This document shows positions 39,402 to 48,314 of a stretch of 64,000 nucleotides of DNA, piece by piece (the first letter of the stretch is position 1; each line of letters begins with the position of its first letter). The notes below the pieces were generated by a model, which worked only from the letters and a program-made list of their open reading frames with translations, had not been told where the DNA came from and made no database searches. The translations under genes were made by a program, and so were the position numbers. Source of the stretch: Aestuariibaculum marinum (lineage in GTDB: Bacteria; Bacteroidota; Bacteroidia; Flavobacteriales; Flavobacteriaceae); contig NZ_JACVXD010000001.1 in assembly GCF_014596975.1 (NCBI RefSeq), positions 135,273 through 199,272 on the forward strand, read 5' to 3'.

Positions 39402-39510
39402 TATAAGATAGTCAATAAGTTTAGTTCTAATATACTACCAATTTTGTAATTAAAAAAGTACAACAACATAATAGTCTTTAATAAAAGAATAAAGTTTTCA
39501 GGTGTTAATT

Positions 39511-39558
39511 TGCCATAGTGACATCATGTCAGTTTTTTTGAAATGGCATAATCATTGA
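39511..39558 (+). promoter_or_regulatory. Sigma-54-like dnaK promoter with upstream palindrome
   Basis: TGACATcATGTCA (39519-39531) is a perfect dyad, flanked by TGCCAT (39511) and ATGGCA (39543). GGCATAATCATTGA (39545-39558) has GG and GA ten bases apart, close to the sigma-54 form (GG-N10-GC). The distance to ATG 39613 is normal. I recall related sequences before Bacteroidota heat-shock genes; not proven here. Confidence 0.45.
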
Positions 39559-39612
39559 CTTTTAGTTATCGAATTTAAAAATGAACATTCAACACAATTA
39601 ATAAAAAATATT

Positions 39613-41520
39613 ATGAGTAAAATTATTGGAATCGATTTAGGTACAACTAACTCTTGCGTTTCTGTAATGGAAGGTAACGAACCTGTTGTAATCCCAAACG
39701 CAGAAGGTAAGCGTACTACACCATCGGTTATCGCTTTTGTTGAAGGAGGAGAAATTAAAGTTGGAGATCCTGCAAAACGCCAAGCAGTAACTAACCCAAA
39801 TAAAACCGTTTATTCTATTAAGCGTTTTATGGGGAATAAATATTCTGAATCACAAAAAGAAGCAGAACGCGTACCATATAAAGTAGTAAAAGGAGATAAC
39901 GATACACCACGTGTGGATATTGACGGTCGTTTATATACACCTCAAGAATTATCAGCTATGATTCTTCAAAAAATGAAGAAAACTGCTGAAGATTACTTAG
40001 GTCAGGATGTAAGTGAAGCAGTAATTACTGTACCAGCTTACTTTAACGATTCACAACGTCAGGCTACAAAAGAAGCTGGTGAGATTGCAGGTTTAAAAGT
40101 TCGTAGAATTATTAACGAACCTACGGCTGCAGCATTAGCTTACGGTTTAGATAAAAAAGGTACAGACCAAAAAATTGTTGTATTCGACTTTGGTGGTGGT
40201 ACCCATGACGTTTCTATTCTTGAGTTAGGTGACGGTGTATTTGAAGTATTATCTACAGATGGAGATACACACTTAGGTGGTGATGATGTAGATGAGAAAA
40301 TCATCAACTGGTTAGCAGATGAGTTTAATGCTGAAGAAGGTATGGATTTACGTAAAGATGCAATGTCTTTACAACGTTTAAAAGAAGCAGCTGAAAAAGC
40401 TAAGATTGAATTATCATCTTCTGCTCAAACAGAAATCAACTTACCATATATTACCGCTACCGCTTCAGGACCAAAACACTTAGTGCGTACATTAACACGT
40501 TCTAAATTCGAGCAATTAATCGACGATTTAGTAAAGCGTACTATTGCACCGTGTGAGTCTGCATTAAAAGCGGCTGGTTTAAGTAAAAATGATATTGACG
40601 AAGTTATTTTAGTAGGTGGTTCAACGCGTATTCCTGCAGTTCAAGCGGCTGTTGAGAAATTCTTTGGTAAAGCGCCAAGTAAAGGTGTTAACCCAGACGA
40701 GGTAGTATCATTAGGAGCAGGTATCCAAGGTGGTGTATTAACAGGAGATGTTAAAGACGTTTTATTATTAGACGTAACGCCATTATCATTAGGTATCGAA
40801 ACTATGGGTAACGTCATGACTAAGCTTATCGAAGCTAACACGACTATTCCTACTAAAAAATCACAAGTATTCTCTACAGCGGCAGACAATCAGCCATCAG
40901 TAGAAATCCACGTGTTACAAGGTGAGCGTGCAATGGCAGCAGATAACAAAACGATTGGGCGTTTCCACTTAGACGGTATTCCACCAGCAAAAAGAGGAAC
41001 ACCTCAAATTGAAGTAACTTTCGATATCGATGCTAACGGTATTATTCACGTTGCCGCTACAGATAAAGCAACAAATAAAACTCAAGATATCCGTATCGAG
41101 GCATCTTCTGGATTAACAGAAGAGGAAATTCAAAAAATGAAGCAAGAAGCTGAAGCAAATGCTGAAGCTGATAAAGAAGCAAAAGAAAAAGCTGAAAAAT
41201 TAAACGCAGCTGATGCTATGATTTTCCAAACAGAAAGTCAGCTTAAAGAATTTGGTGATAAATTATCTGATGATAAGAAAAAACCAATCGAAGATGCTTT
41301 AGAAGAATTGAAAAAAGCGTTTGAAACTAAAGATATCGCAGTAATCGATCCAGCTTTAGAAAAAATTAATGAAGCATGGAAAGCAGCTAGTGAAGAAATG
41401 TACAAAGCACAAGCAGAAGCTCAAGGTGGTGCTCAACCAGGACCAGATGCTAGTCAAAATGGACAAGCAGGTGATGAGTCTAGTGATGTGGAAGATGTAG
41501 ATTTCGAAGAAGTGAAATAA
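39613..41520 (+). CDS. dnaK: Chaperone DnaK (Hsp70)
   Basis: The 635-residue ATP-driven chaperone is complete. [32 protein letters not shown] and [14 protein letters not shown] are the ATPase motifs; the linker [15 protein letters not shown] joins the substrate domain. The tail ends in [13 protein letters not shown]. dnaJ and grpE are not adjacent. A strong terminator follows. Confidence 0.99.
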   Translation: MSKIIGIDLGTTNSCVSVMEGNEPVVIPNAEGKRTTPSVIAFVEGGEIKVGDPAKRQAVTNPNKTVYSIKRFMGNKYSESQKEAERVPYKVVKGDNDTPRVDIDGRLYTPQELSAMILQKMKKTAEDYLGQDVSEAVITVPAYFNDSQRQATKEAGEIAGLKVRRIINEPTAAALAYGLDKKGTDQKIVVFDFGGGTHDVSILELGDGVFEVLSTDGDTHLGGDDVDEKIINWLADEFNAEEGMDLRKDAMSLQRLKEAAEKAKIELSSSAQTEINLPYITATASGPKHLVRTLTRSKFEQLIDDLVKRTIAPCESALKAAGLSKNDIDEVILVGGSTRIPAVQAAVEKFFGKAPSKGVNPDEVVSLGAGIQGGVLTGDVKDVLLLDVTPLSLGIETMGNVMTKLIEANTTIPTKKSQVFSTAADNQPSVEIHVLQGERAMAADNKTIGRFHLDGIPPAKRGTPQIEVTFDIDANGIIHVAATDKATNKTQDIRIEASSGLTEEEIQKMKQEAEANAEADKEAKEKAEKLNAADAMIFQTESQLKEFGDKLSDDKKKPIEDALEELKKAFETKDIAVIDPALEKINEAWKAASEEMYKAQAEAQGGAQPGPDASQNGQAGDESSDVEDVDFEEVK

Positions 41521-41544
41521 CACATTAGTTATCATTTATATTTT

Positions 41545-41570
41545 AAAGGCAGGTGTTTACCTGCCTTTTT
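41545..41570 (+). terminator. dnaK terminator
   Basis: AAAGGCAGGT and ACCTGCCTTT form a 10-bp stem with loop GTTT, then T residues. Confidence 0.93.
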
Positions 41571-41736
41571 TTATTTGTAATTTTTGGAGTGGTAGTAAGA
41601 AACGCGATAATTAATAAATATTTAATATTCAGTCGTGAGCAATTGTCTTTCTCTAGTGTAAATGGATTCTTAGCTTTTGGAGGAGTCGATTATTTGTGAT
41701 ATTTTGCTGTTAATTTTAAAAATATCGATAAAAAGC

Positions 41737-41766
41737 TTGTTTTTAACGATTAATTGCATATTTTTG
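41737..41766 (+). promoter_or_regulatory. Bacteroidota promoter with both boxes
   Basis: TTG (41737-41739), 19 bases, then TATTTTTG (41759-41766) fit TTG-N19-TAnnTTTG. It is the best promoter I see in the window and lies 27 bases before ATG 41793. Confidence 0.65.
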
Positions 41767-41792
41767 TGGTATTCAATCCCTAAATGTTAACC

Positions 41793-42242
41793 ATGAAAGT
41801 GAAAATTATTTTATTCAGTTTTAGTTTTTTCTTAGCAGTAGGCATAGGTCATGCCCAAAAAAAGAAAGATGAGGCACAAAATATTATCAGTGCAAAAGTG
41901 GCTATTAAGAAATATCATAGCAAGGATGAGCTAGATAGAATGCCAAAAGGTGAATTACTGGGGCTTTATACAGAGCGTATCGAAAGTTTGGTAAAAATGT
42001 TACCGTATATCGCTTTCGCAACAAAACCAGGAGTTACTATCGAATCTTTAGGAATACCTAATGATAAAGATAATAAGCACGCATTAGAGGATCAATTTAA
42101 ATCTACTGATGAGTATTTAGAAAATACAGAGGAATTTAACAAAAGGTTTTTGCCATATTCAGATACGAATAGATTAATTTCGGCAATCATTTTTTATGAA
42201 GATATAATGAAATCGTTACACGAGTATAGCGAGTATAATTAA
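41793..42242 (+). CDS. Unknown exported protein
   Basis: From ATG 41793 the protein has 149 residues with signal peptide FSFSFFLAVGIGHAQ, then mostly charged helices (KKYHSKDELDRMPKGELLGL). No recognised family. Start 41784 is possible but sits very near the predicted transcript start. It has its own promoter and terminator. Confidence 0.72.
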   Translation: MKVKIILFSFSFFLAVGIGHAQKKKDEAQNIISAKVAIKKYHSKDELDRMPKGELLGLYTERIESLVKMLPYIAFATKPGVTIESLGIPNDKDNKHALEDQFKSTDEYLENTEEFNKRFLPYSDTNRLISAIIFYEDIMKSLHEYSEYN

Positions 42243-42267
42243 TATTTGCATATTTATATAAATAAGG

Positions 42268-42303
42268 TCTTCGAGTTTGTTTACAAGCTTGGAGATTTTT
42301 TTT
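42268..42303 (+). terminator. Terminator with wobble-rich stem
   Basis: TCTTCGAGTTTG (42268-42279) pairs with CAAGCTTGGAGA (42284-42295) using three or four G-U pairs, then eight T. It ends the preceding gene; the rest of the 343-bp gap is AT-rich and holds a -7 box. Confidence 0.8.
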
Positions 42304-42538
42304 GAAAACGATTTATGTTTTTTTAGGAAAAATAGAAGAAATAAAGGGAGTTTAGGGAAGGGATTTGAATCGTTTTTTAATGTTTTAAAGACAAACAAGA
42401 ATAGAAAAAGTTAATAAAATCAAAAATATATTACAAAACTATGCTGTTTAACGATATGAATTATCTTAAAATTTTGTTAAAAAGTGTATTTTAACGAAAA
42501 AAAAGGTATTTCATGGGATATTTTTATATTTTTGATAT

Positions 42539-42546
42539 TATATTTG
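42539..42546 (+). promoter_or_regulatory. -7 box at the start of the gliding/adhesin locus
   Basis: TATATTTG matches TAnnTTTG, 40 bases before ATG 42586. Confidence 0.5.
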
Positions 42547-42585
42547 AAGTAAAATCTTATTAGTTTTAATCATAAAACCGTAACT

Positions 42586-43896
42586 ATGAAAAACTTTACT
42601 CACTCAATATGGATATTCCTTCTTGCATTTGGGAGCTTATTTGCTCAGCAGGAAAAAGGAATTATAGGTACAGATAATTGGTTGTATGGATGGACAGATT
42701 TTAAATCCAACACAGCTGATTACGGAGAACCTACCCAAATATTAGCAGGAAACATTTCAGAAGATACTAAGTTAAGTAAACGCGATGTTTATTTGTTATT
42801 AGGTAATGTATTCGTTACCAATAATGCAACCTTAACTATCGAACCAGGTACCGTTATTTTAGGAGACTACGACTCTAAAGCAACCTTAACCGTTTCTAAA
42901 GGTTCTGCTATAATAGCAGAAGGCACGGAAACCGATCCTATTATTTTTACTTCAAACAGAAGTTTAAAAAGAGCAGGAGACTGGGGTGGTATTATGATTT
43001 TAGGAGATGCATCTTCAAACAAGTTTGGGAAAGGATCTGTGGTGTCTTACTATCATAATTTAAATTCTTCGTCTTACCCTTACATTAATTATGGAGGTGA
43101 AAATCCAAATAGTAATTCTGGTATTTTAAAGTATGTTAGAATTGAATACGCTGGAAAAAAATTAAGAAATGGTAATCACCTAAATGGTTTGTTATTAGCT
43201 AACGTAGGTAGTGAAACCGTTTTAGAGAATATTATGATATCTCATGCAGCTGGAAATTCTTTTGAAGTATGGGGAGGACAAGTTAATATGACTAAAATGG
43301 TGTCTTATCGTGCGAATAATAATGATTTTAAGTTTAATTTCGGAACTCAATCGCAGTTAAATAATTCATTAGCAGTAAGATCGCCTTATATTTCTTCAAG
43401 TAGTGCAGGCACGAGATGTTTATATGTTTCTTCTTTTGATGATATTGAAGATGTAGACTTTACAAAACCTCAAACAAGTGTTGTTGCTAAAAATCTAACG
43501 CTTCTAAATAATAGTGATGATTTGAAGGCAGACATAGAAAAAGGTTTAGTGAAAGAAGCTGTATATGTCGCACAAAGTGCTTCGTTAGATATGAATAAAA
43601 GTGTAATTTCCGGATTTAATCCTGCTGTAATTTTCGAAGATAAAATTGTAATCAATCAGGAAAATTTAGAAAAAATTAAGTTTACAGATATGTACTTCAA
43701 TAACTGTAACGGAAACATATTTGTAGAGAATAATTCAAATAATGAAGATCTTGAAAACTGGTACGGAAACAGTGCGTTTTTTAATGTTTACTCTAAAAGT
43801 CAGAATTCTGAAACATTTATTGACTTGAAAAACGAAAGACGTCCAGATTTTAGATTGCGAATTAATAAAATTATAGCGTCAAACGAAAATGACTAG
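42586..43896 (+). CDS. Exported beta-helix-like surface protein
   Basis: The 436-residue protein has signal peptide WIFLLAFGSLFAQ and then repeated short strands with turns (NVFVTNNATLTIEPGTVILG; GILKYVRIEYAGKKLRNG), the look of a right-handed beta-helix. No T9SS sorting domain is seen at its C-terminus. It opens the sprB-type gene cluster, but a hairpin lies between it and the next gene, so it may be a separate unit. Function unknown; a partner in adhesin assembly is a guess. Confidence 0.68.
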   Translation: MKNFTHSIWIFLLAFGSLFAQQEKGIIGTDNWLYGWTDFKSNTADYGEPTQILAGNISEDTKLSKRDVYLLLGNVFVTNNATLTIEPGTVILGDYDSKATLTVSKGSAIIAEGTETDPIIFTSNRSLKRAGDWGGIMILGDASSNKFGKGSVVSYYHNLNSSSYPYINYGGENPNSNSGILKYVRIEYAGKKLRNGNHLNGLLLANVGSETVLENIMISHAAGNSFEVWGGQVNMTKMVSYRANNNDFKFNFGTQSQLNNSLAVRSPYISSSSAGTRCLYVSSFDDIEDVDFTKPQTSVVAKNLTLLNNSDDLKADIEKGLVKEAVYVAQSASLDMNKSVISGFNPAVIFEDKIVINQENLEKIKFTDMYFNNCNGNIFVENNSNNEDLENWYGNSAFFNVYSKSQNSETFIDLKNERRPDFRLRINKIIASNEND

Positions 43897-43982
43897 AAAT
43901 AGTTAGGTGTAATTTGATTAAAATTTAATAAGAATATTATAGCTCTAGGTCTTTTAATCCCCATTTTACTATTAATATAAAT

Positions 43983-44040
43983 AAAAAATTCTTTTGCTCA
44001 GCGGTTTTTATATAAATCCAAAGAGCAAAGAATTTTTTGG
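43983..44040 (+). terminator. Terminator/attenuator inside the gliding locus
   Basis: AAAAAATTCTTTTGCTC pairs with GAGCAAAGAATTTTTT with one bulged base and a loop of about 23 bases. It lies 61 bases upstream of ATG 44101 and could end or attenuate the upstream transcript. Confidence 0.6.
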
Positions 44041-44100
44041 TAATAGCTTATAAAATAAGGTGATATTCTTTCTTGGAGTTTTATTTAAAAACGAATAGTA

Positions 44101-45540
44101 ATGAGGAACTTTACTTTTATAGGCTTTATCGTTTTTCTTGTTGGGGTTGTTTTGTCTTCAAACGCTCAAACGATTAGTACGCCAAGTTTAGGGTTTACCC
44201 AGGCTTGTGCCAGTCCCTCATTCAATACATATTATACAACATTTAGTTTTTCAGCTGATATAGCGGCAAGCTCAAGTAATCAATTTACTATCGAGCTCTC
44301 CGATGCTTCCGGTAGTTTTGCTAACGGACAAGTTATTTTAACAACAAATGCTGGAGAATACACATCGTCACCTGCTACGGTTCAGTTTTCATTACCAACA
44401 AATACGGCGGGAGAATCCTATAAAATTAGAATAAAAAGTAGTGCTCCATCAGCAACAAGTGTTGGTTCAACTTCATTTCCTGCATATTATAAAATTCAGG
44501 ATAGTCCCTTTACTATTAATAACTTAATTGGTTCAGCTGCGTTTTGTTCTGGAGGTAGTTATTTGTTAACCATTGACAATCCCGGATCTGGCGATAATGA
44601 TTCACCTTTACAGTATCCTTCTTTAACCTTTAACTGGTATAAAGAAACAAGTGCAACAACATCAGAATTAGTGGGAACGGGAGAAACTTTCGCAGTAACA
44701 TCGGCAGGAACTTATTTCTGTGAAACCAATTACGGATCGTGTACTTCAGATTCATATTCTAATCGTGTTACTATTTCCGAAGCTTCTTCAGGAACAACTT
44801 CAGAAATTAGTTCAAGTTTAGGAAACCCATATTGTTCTGCTGAAGGAGCAACAACTTTAAGCACTATAAATGCAGATGCATACCAATGGTATAAGGATGA
44901 TAAAAAAATAGACGGAGCCACAAGTCAGACTTATGTAACAGATGAATCAGGAACCTATTCTGTGAGTATCGATTTAGGACAATGCTCTACAACCGCATCT
45001 ATTACACTGGAAACTTCAGGCTTTACAAGTAGTATTGATGTCGATGAAACGAACTCTATTCAGGAAGGCGAAACTTTAACGGCTACTGTAATGACCACGG
45101 CAAACAACCCTACGTTTCAGTGGTATTTAAATGATGTTTTAATTTCAGGAGTTTCAGGAAATAGCTATGCTGCTTCCGAAACCGGTGATTATAAGGTAGT
45201 TGTTACACAAACCAGTGGTTGTGCGGCTTCTGAAGAATTTTTGTTTTCTCTTGTTGTGACAGAACCATTCCCAGATGTGTCTAATATTCCAAATATCATC
45301 AGTCCAAATGGAGATGGTATTAATGATACCTGGGTAATCCCTGTAGAGTATACCAGTGGCTCAGATACCGAAGTGGTGATTATGAGTGCTCAAGGAAAAA
45401 TAGTTCATCAAAGCAATAACTATTTAAACAATTGGCCTGAAAGCCAGATAGATTTTAACGAAATAAATTCAGTGTACTATTACATTATAACAACAGCAAG
45501 TAATGCTGTAAAAAAAGGTTCCATTACGGTAGTAAAGTAA
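44101..45540 (+). CDS. Ig-like surface protein with T9SS type B sorting domain (SprC-like position)
   Basis: The 479-residue protein has signal peptide VFLVGVVLSSNAQ, about four Ig-like beta domains with FNWYKE, YQWYKD and FQWYLN segments, and a C-terminal sorting domain (NIISPNGDGINDTW) of the CHU_C/TIGR04131 type. It should be exported by the T9SS and held at the surface. In Flavobacterium johnsoniae, sprC and sprD lie just before sprB; this gene fits the sprC place by order, not by proven similarity. One base separates it from the next gene. Confidence 0.78.
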   Translation: MRNFTFIGFIVFLVGVVLSSNAQTISTPSLGFTQACASPSFNTYYTTFSFSADIAASSSNQFTIELSDASGSFANGQVILTTNAGEYTSSPATVQFSLPTNTAGESYKIRIKSSAPSATSVGSTSFPAYYKIQDSPFTINNLIGSAAFCSGGSYLLTIDNPGSGDNDSPLQYPSLTFNWYKETSATTSELVGTGETFAVTSAGTYFCETNYGSCTSDSYSNRVTISEASSGTTSEISSSLGNPYCSAEGATTLSTINADAYQWYKDDKKIDGATSQTYVTDESGTYSVSIDLGQCSTTASITLETSGFTSSIDVDETNSIQEGETLTATVMTTANNPTFQWYLNDVLISGVSGNSYAASETGDYKVVVTQTSGCAASEEFLFSLVVTEPFPDVSNIPNIISPNGDGINDTWVIPVEYTSGSDTEVVIMSAQGKIVHQSNNYLNNWPESQIDFNEINSVYYYIITTASNAVKKGSITVVK

Positions 45541-45541
45541 T

Positions 45542-48241
45542 ATGAGTAAATATTTATTACATATCATTTTATTTTTAGCGACAACGCAATTTTTCTATGC
45601 TCAGGAAAATGGTGTTGTTGCCTTGGTATTACCAGTAAGAACATCTTTAAAGTTTAATAAATATGCAATAAACCCTACGTTTAGTTTTGTTCGAGAGCAG
45701 AATAAGTACATTACGTTTACTAATAAAAGAGAATGGGTACAGTTTGATGATGCTCCTCAAACCTATTTATTCAGTTATTCTGGAAGATTTGCCGAAAATA
45801 GAGGAATGGGGATCGGTTTGTTTCAGCAAGACTATGGGGTTCTAACAACCTTTGGAGGTATTGTAAACTATGCTTATAATGTGGTTTTAGATCGCGATAG
45901 TAACTTAACCTTTGGGGCTAATTTAGGATTTTACCAAAGTGGAATTAATGAAGGTCGTGTGGTTTCAAACTATTCCGATCCTGCCTTACAAAACATCCCA
46001 AATAATTCTATTTTAACTTTAAACCCTGGAATTAACTACGGAACAACATTTTTAGATTTCGGATTAGCTATCAATAATATTGTTGCCTACAACTTAAAAT
46101 CATCTAGTCTTTTAGAAGAAAATCCTGAACAAGGTTTGCAAGCACATGTGATGTATACTGGTTTTATGGATAGTCGCGGTTTTTTTGATGAAAGTAAGTT
46201 CAGTACGTTAATACAATCTGAGTTTAAAAAAGATAAAACCATTTTATCTGGTTTAGTCATGATTGCGGTTCCTAAAGGAATTTGGGCACAGGCGGGTTAT
46301 AATACATTGTATGGTATGTCGGCTGGACTAGGAATTAATATTAGCAATCAGATTGCAATTGAATATAATTATGAAAAAGCTATGGGAGATTTGTCCACTT
46401 TCGGAAATTCTCACGAGTTCACTATTGCTTACAAGTTTAAAAAGCGATACCGATATAATTATAGTGATGAAGAGCAGGAGGAAGCGCTTTTAATTCAAGA
46501 CAAGCGTACCAGACAAATTGCGGCAAGGCGTAAGGCTAATGCAACTACAACTAAAGTAGATCGAGAAGCATTGGCGGCAAAACGAGCCGAGGAAAGAGCA
46601 TTGGCTCAGGCCAGATTAGATTCTATTACGCAGGCAAAAATAGAATTACGAGCAAAACAAAAAGCTGCGGCTGCAGAGCGAATAGAGGAAAGAAAACGTG
46701 CTAATAACGATACTAACGGAGCTAATATAGCACAAGCTGTAATAGCAACTGAAGTTGTAGCAAATAAGGACGATAAGGAGACTGAAGAAGCAGCAAGGTT
46801 GAAAGCAGAGCAAGAAGAGCAAGCGCGATTAGCTGAAGCAGCAAGGTTGAAAGCAGAACAGGAAGAGCAAGCTAGATTAGCTGAGGCCGCAAGACTGAAA
46901 GCAGAGCAGGAAGAACAAGCTAGATTAGCTGAGGCCGCAAGATTTAAAGCGGAACAAGAAGAGCAAGCCAGATTAGCTGAGGACGCAAGATTGAAAGCGG
47001 AGCAAGAAGAGCAAGCTAGATTAGCCGAAGCGGCAAGATTGAAAGCGGAACAAGAAGAACAAGCTAGATTAGCCGAAGCAGAAAGGTTGAAAGCAGAACA
47101 AGAAGAACAAGCTAGATTAGCCGAAGCAGAAAGGTTGAAAGCAGAGCAGGAAGAACAAGCTCGATTAGCTGAGGCAGCAAGGTTGAAAGCGGAACAGGAA
47201 GAGCAAGCCAGATTAGCTGAAGCGGCAAAATTGAAAGCGGAACAGGAAGAGCAAGCCAGATTAGCCGAAGCAGCAAGATTGAAAGCAGAACAGGAAGAAC
47301 AGCAAAGAGTCGCTGCAGAAAAAGTTTCAGAAGTAACAGAAACAGGTATTGTTTTCCCGGAACCGGAAGATTCTAATACAGATGAGTTATTAACGGTTAC
47401 AAAATTGGCTTTAGAGACTCAAAATGTTCAAAAGCAATTAATGATTCAATTAAATGAAGTTTTAATTATCAAAGAAAAAGATTTAAAAGATTTAAAGAAA
47501 GAAAATGATTTAAGCGAACAGGGTATTGTTAGTGCACCAAAACCGTTTAAAAGTTTAAGCGCTGAAAATGCAAGATTAGAATCTATCAAATTACAATTGG
47601 ATAATGAGATTAAATCTCAAGATGAAAAAATTATTGAGCTTGAAGCCCTTTACAGTACGAGACTTAAAGAGGTTAGAGATAAGCGTGACGAAACAAATAT
47701 GTTCTATTCAAGAACAATTAAGGCTTTAAAAGAAAATCAATTTCAAACGATTCGAGCTAGAGAAAACGTGCTTGATAAGTTTGAAAGTGTAAGAGAGGCA
47801 ACAGAAATAGAACGTAAACGTAGAATTAAACGCGCGTTGTATGATAATGAGGAAGACAGATATAATAAAGATCGAGCAGCATTAAGTTCTATCAAGAAGT
47901 TTACTAAGCCAAGTCAGCTACCTTTATCAGAAAAAGATTTTGATTATGGCGAAGAGTTAACCGGTAATATTAGAATTGTTAAAGATGTTAAACATGTTGA
48001 AAGTGGTTATTATCTTGTTGTCGCAGTTCATACCGATGTAGCAAAAAGAGACCAGTTCTTACAAAGAGCCATAGAAGCAGGAGAAACTAATATTGACTTT
48101 TTCTTCGATGTGAATACAAGTAAATATTATATTTATTATGATAAATTTGATAGCGTTGAAATGGCAAAAAGAGCATTAGATAACAAAGGACCTGAACCAT
48201 TAAACAGTAAAATGTCAATGGTAAAAATTGAAAATAATTAG
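45542..48241 (+). CDS. PorP/SprF-like barrel fused to a tandem-repeat coiled coil (SprD-like position)
   Basis: The 899-residue protein has three parts. After a signal peptide (HIILFLATTQFFYAQ), residues about 20-310 resemble a PorP/SprF membrane barrel (GMGIGLFQQDYGVLTTFGG; IEYNYEKAMGDLSTFGNSHE). Residues 320-650 are a charged coiled coil, including eleven 16-residue units (416-591). Residues about 800-899 form a SPOR-like alpha-beta domain (ESGYYLVVAVHTDVAKRDQF). SPOR domains bind peptidoglycan, so the protein could link the outer membrane to the cell wall. It matches the sprD place before sprB. Confidence 0.72.
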   Translation: MSKYLLHIILFLATTQFFYAQENGVVALVLPVRTSLKFNKYAINPTFSFVREQNKYITFTNKREWVQFDDAPQTYLFSYSGRFAENRGMGIGLFQQDYGVLTTFGGIVNYAYNVVLDRDSNLTFGANLGFYQSGINEGRVVSNYSDPALQNIPNNSILTLNPGINYGTTFLDFGLAINNIVAYNLKSSSLLEENPEQGLQAHVMYTGFMDSRGFFDESKFSTLIQSEFKKDKTILSGLVMIAVPKGIWAQAGYNTLYGMSAGLGINISNQIAIEYNYEKAMGDLSTFGNSHEFTIAYKFKKRYRYNYSDEEQEEALLIQDKRTRQIAARRKANATTTKVDREALAAKRAEERALAQARLDSITQAKIELRAKQKAAAAERIEERKRANNDTNGANIAQAVIATEVVANKDDKETEEAARLKAEQEEQARLAEAARLKAEQEEQARLAEAARLKAEQEEQARLAEAARFKAEQEEQARLAEDARLKAEQEEQARLAEAARLKAEQEEQARLAEAERLKAEQEEQARLAEAERLKAEQEEQARLAEAARLKAEQEEQARLAEAAKLKAEQEEQARLAEAARLKAEQEEQQRVAAEKVSEVTETGIVFPEPEDSNTDELLTVTKLALETQNVQKQLMIQLNEVLIIKEKDLKDLKKENDLSEQGIVSAPKPFKSLSAENARLESIKLQLDNEIKSQDEKIIELEALYSTRLKEVRDKRDETNMFYSRTIKALKENQFQTIRARENVLDKFESVREATEIERKRRIKRALYDNEEDRYNKDRAALSSIKKFTKPSQLPLSEKDFDYGEELTGNIRIVKDVKHVESGYYLVVAVHTDVAKRDQFLQRAIEAGETNIDFFFDVNTSKYYIYYDKFDSVEMAKRALDNKGPEPLNSKMSMVKIENN
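46787..47314 (+). repeat. Eleven in-frame 48-bp repeats (16 residues each)
   Basis: Eleven units of the form EAARLKAEQEEQARLA run without gaps; differences are few (F, D, E or K replacements), and the last ends QQRVA. The heptad-like charge pattern predicts a long helix. Near-identical DNA units can expand or contract by slippage. Confidence 0.95.
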
Positions 48242-48314
48242 TAAATAAAATAAGCCCAACATGTATAACACTGTGCCCCAATTAGGTGTTATAGATGATA
48301 AAAAACTAACCGCC

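Noticed and set aside
46787..47314. Could the repeats be a CRISPR array?
   Set aside because: Units are 48 bp with no spacers, in frame, and encode a coiled coil.
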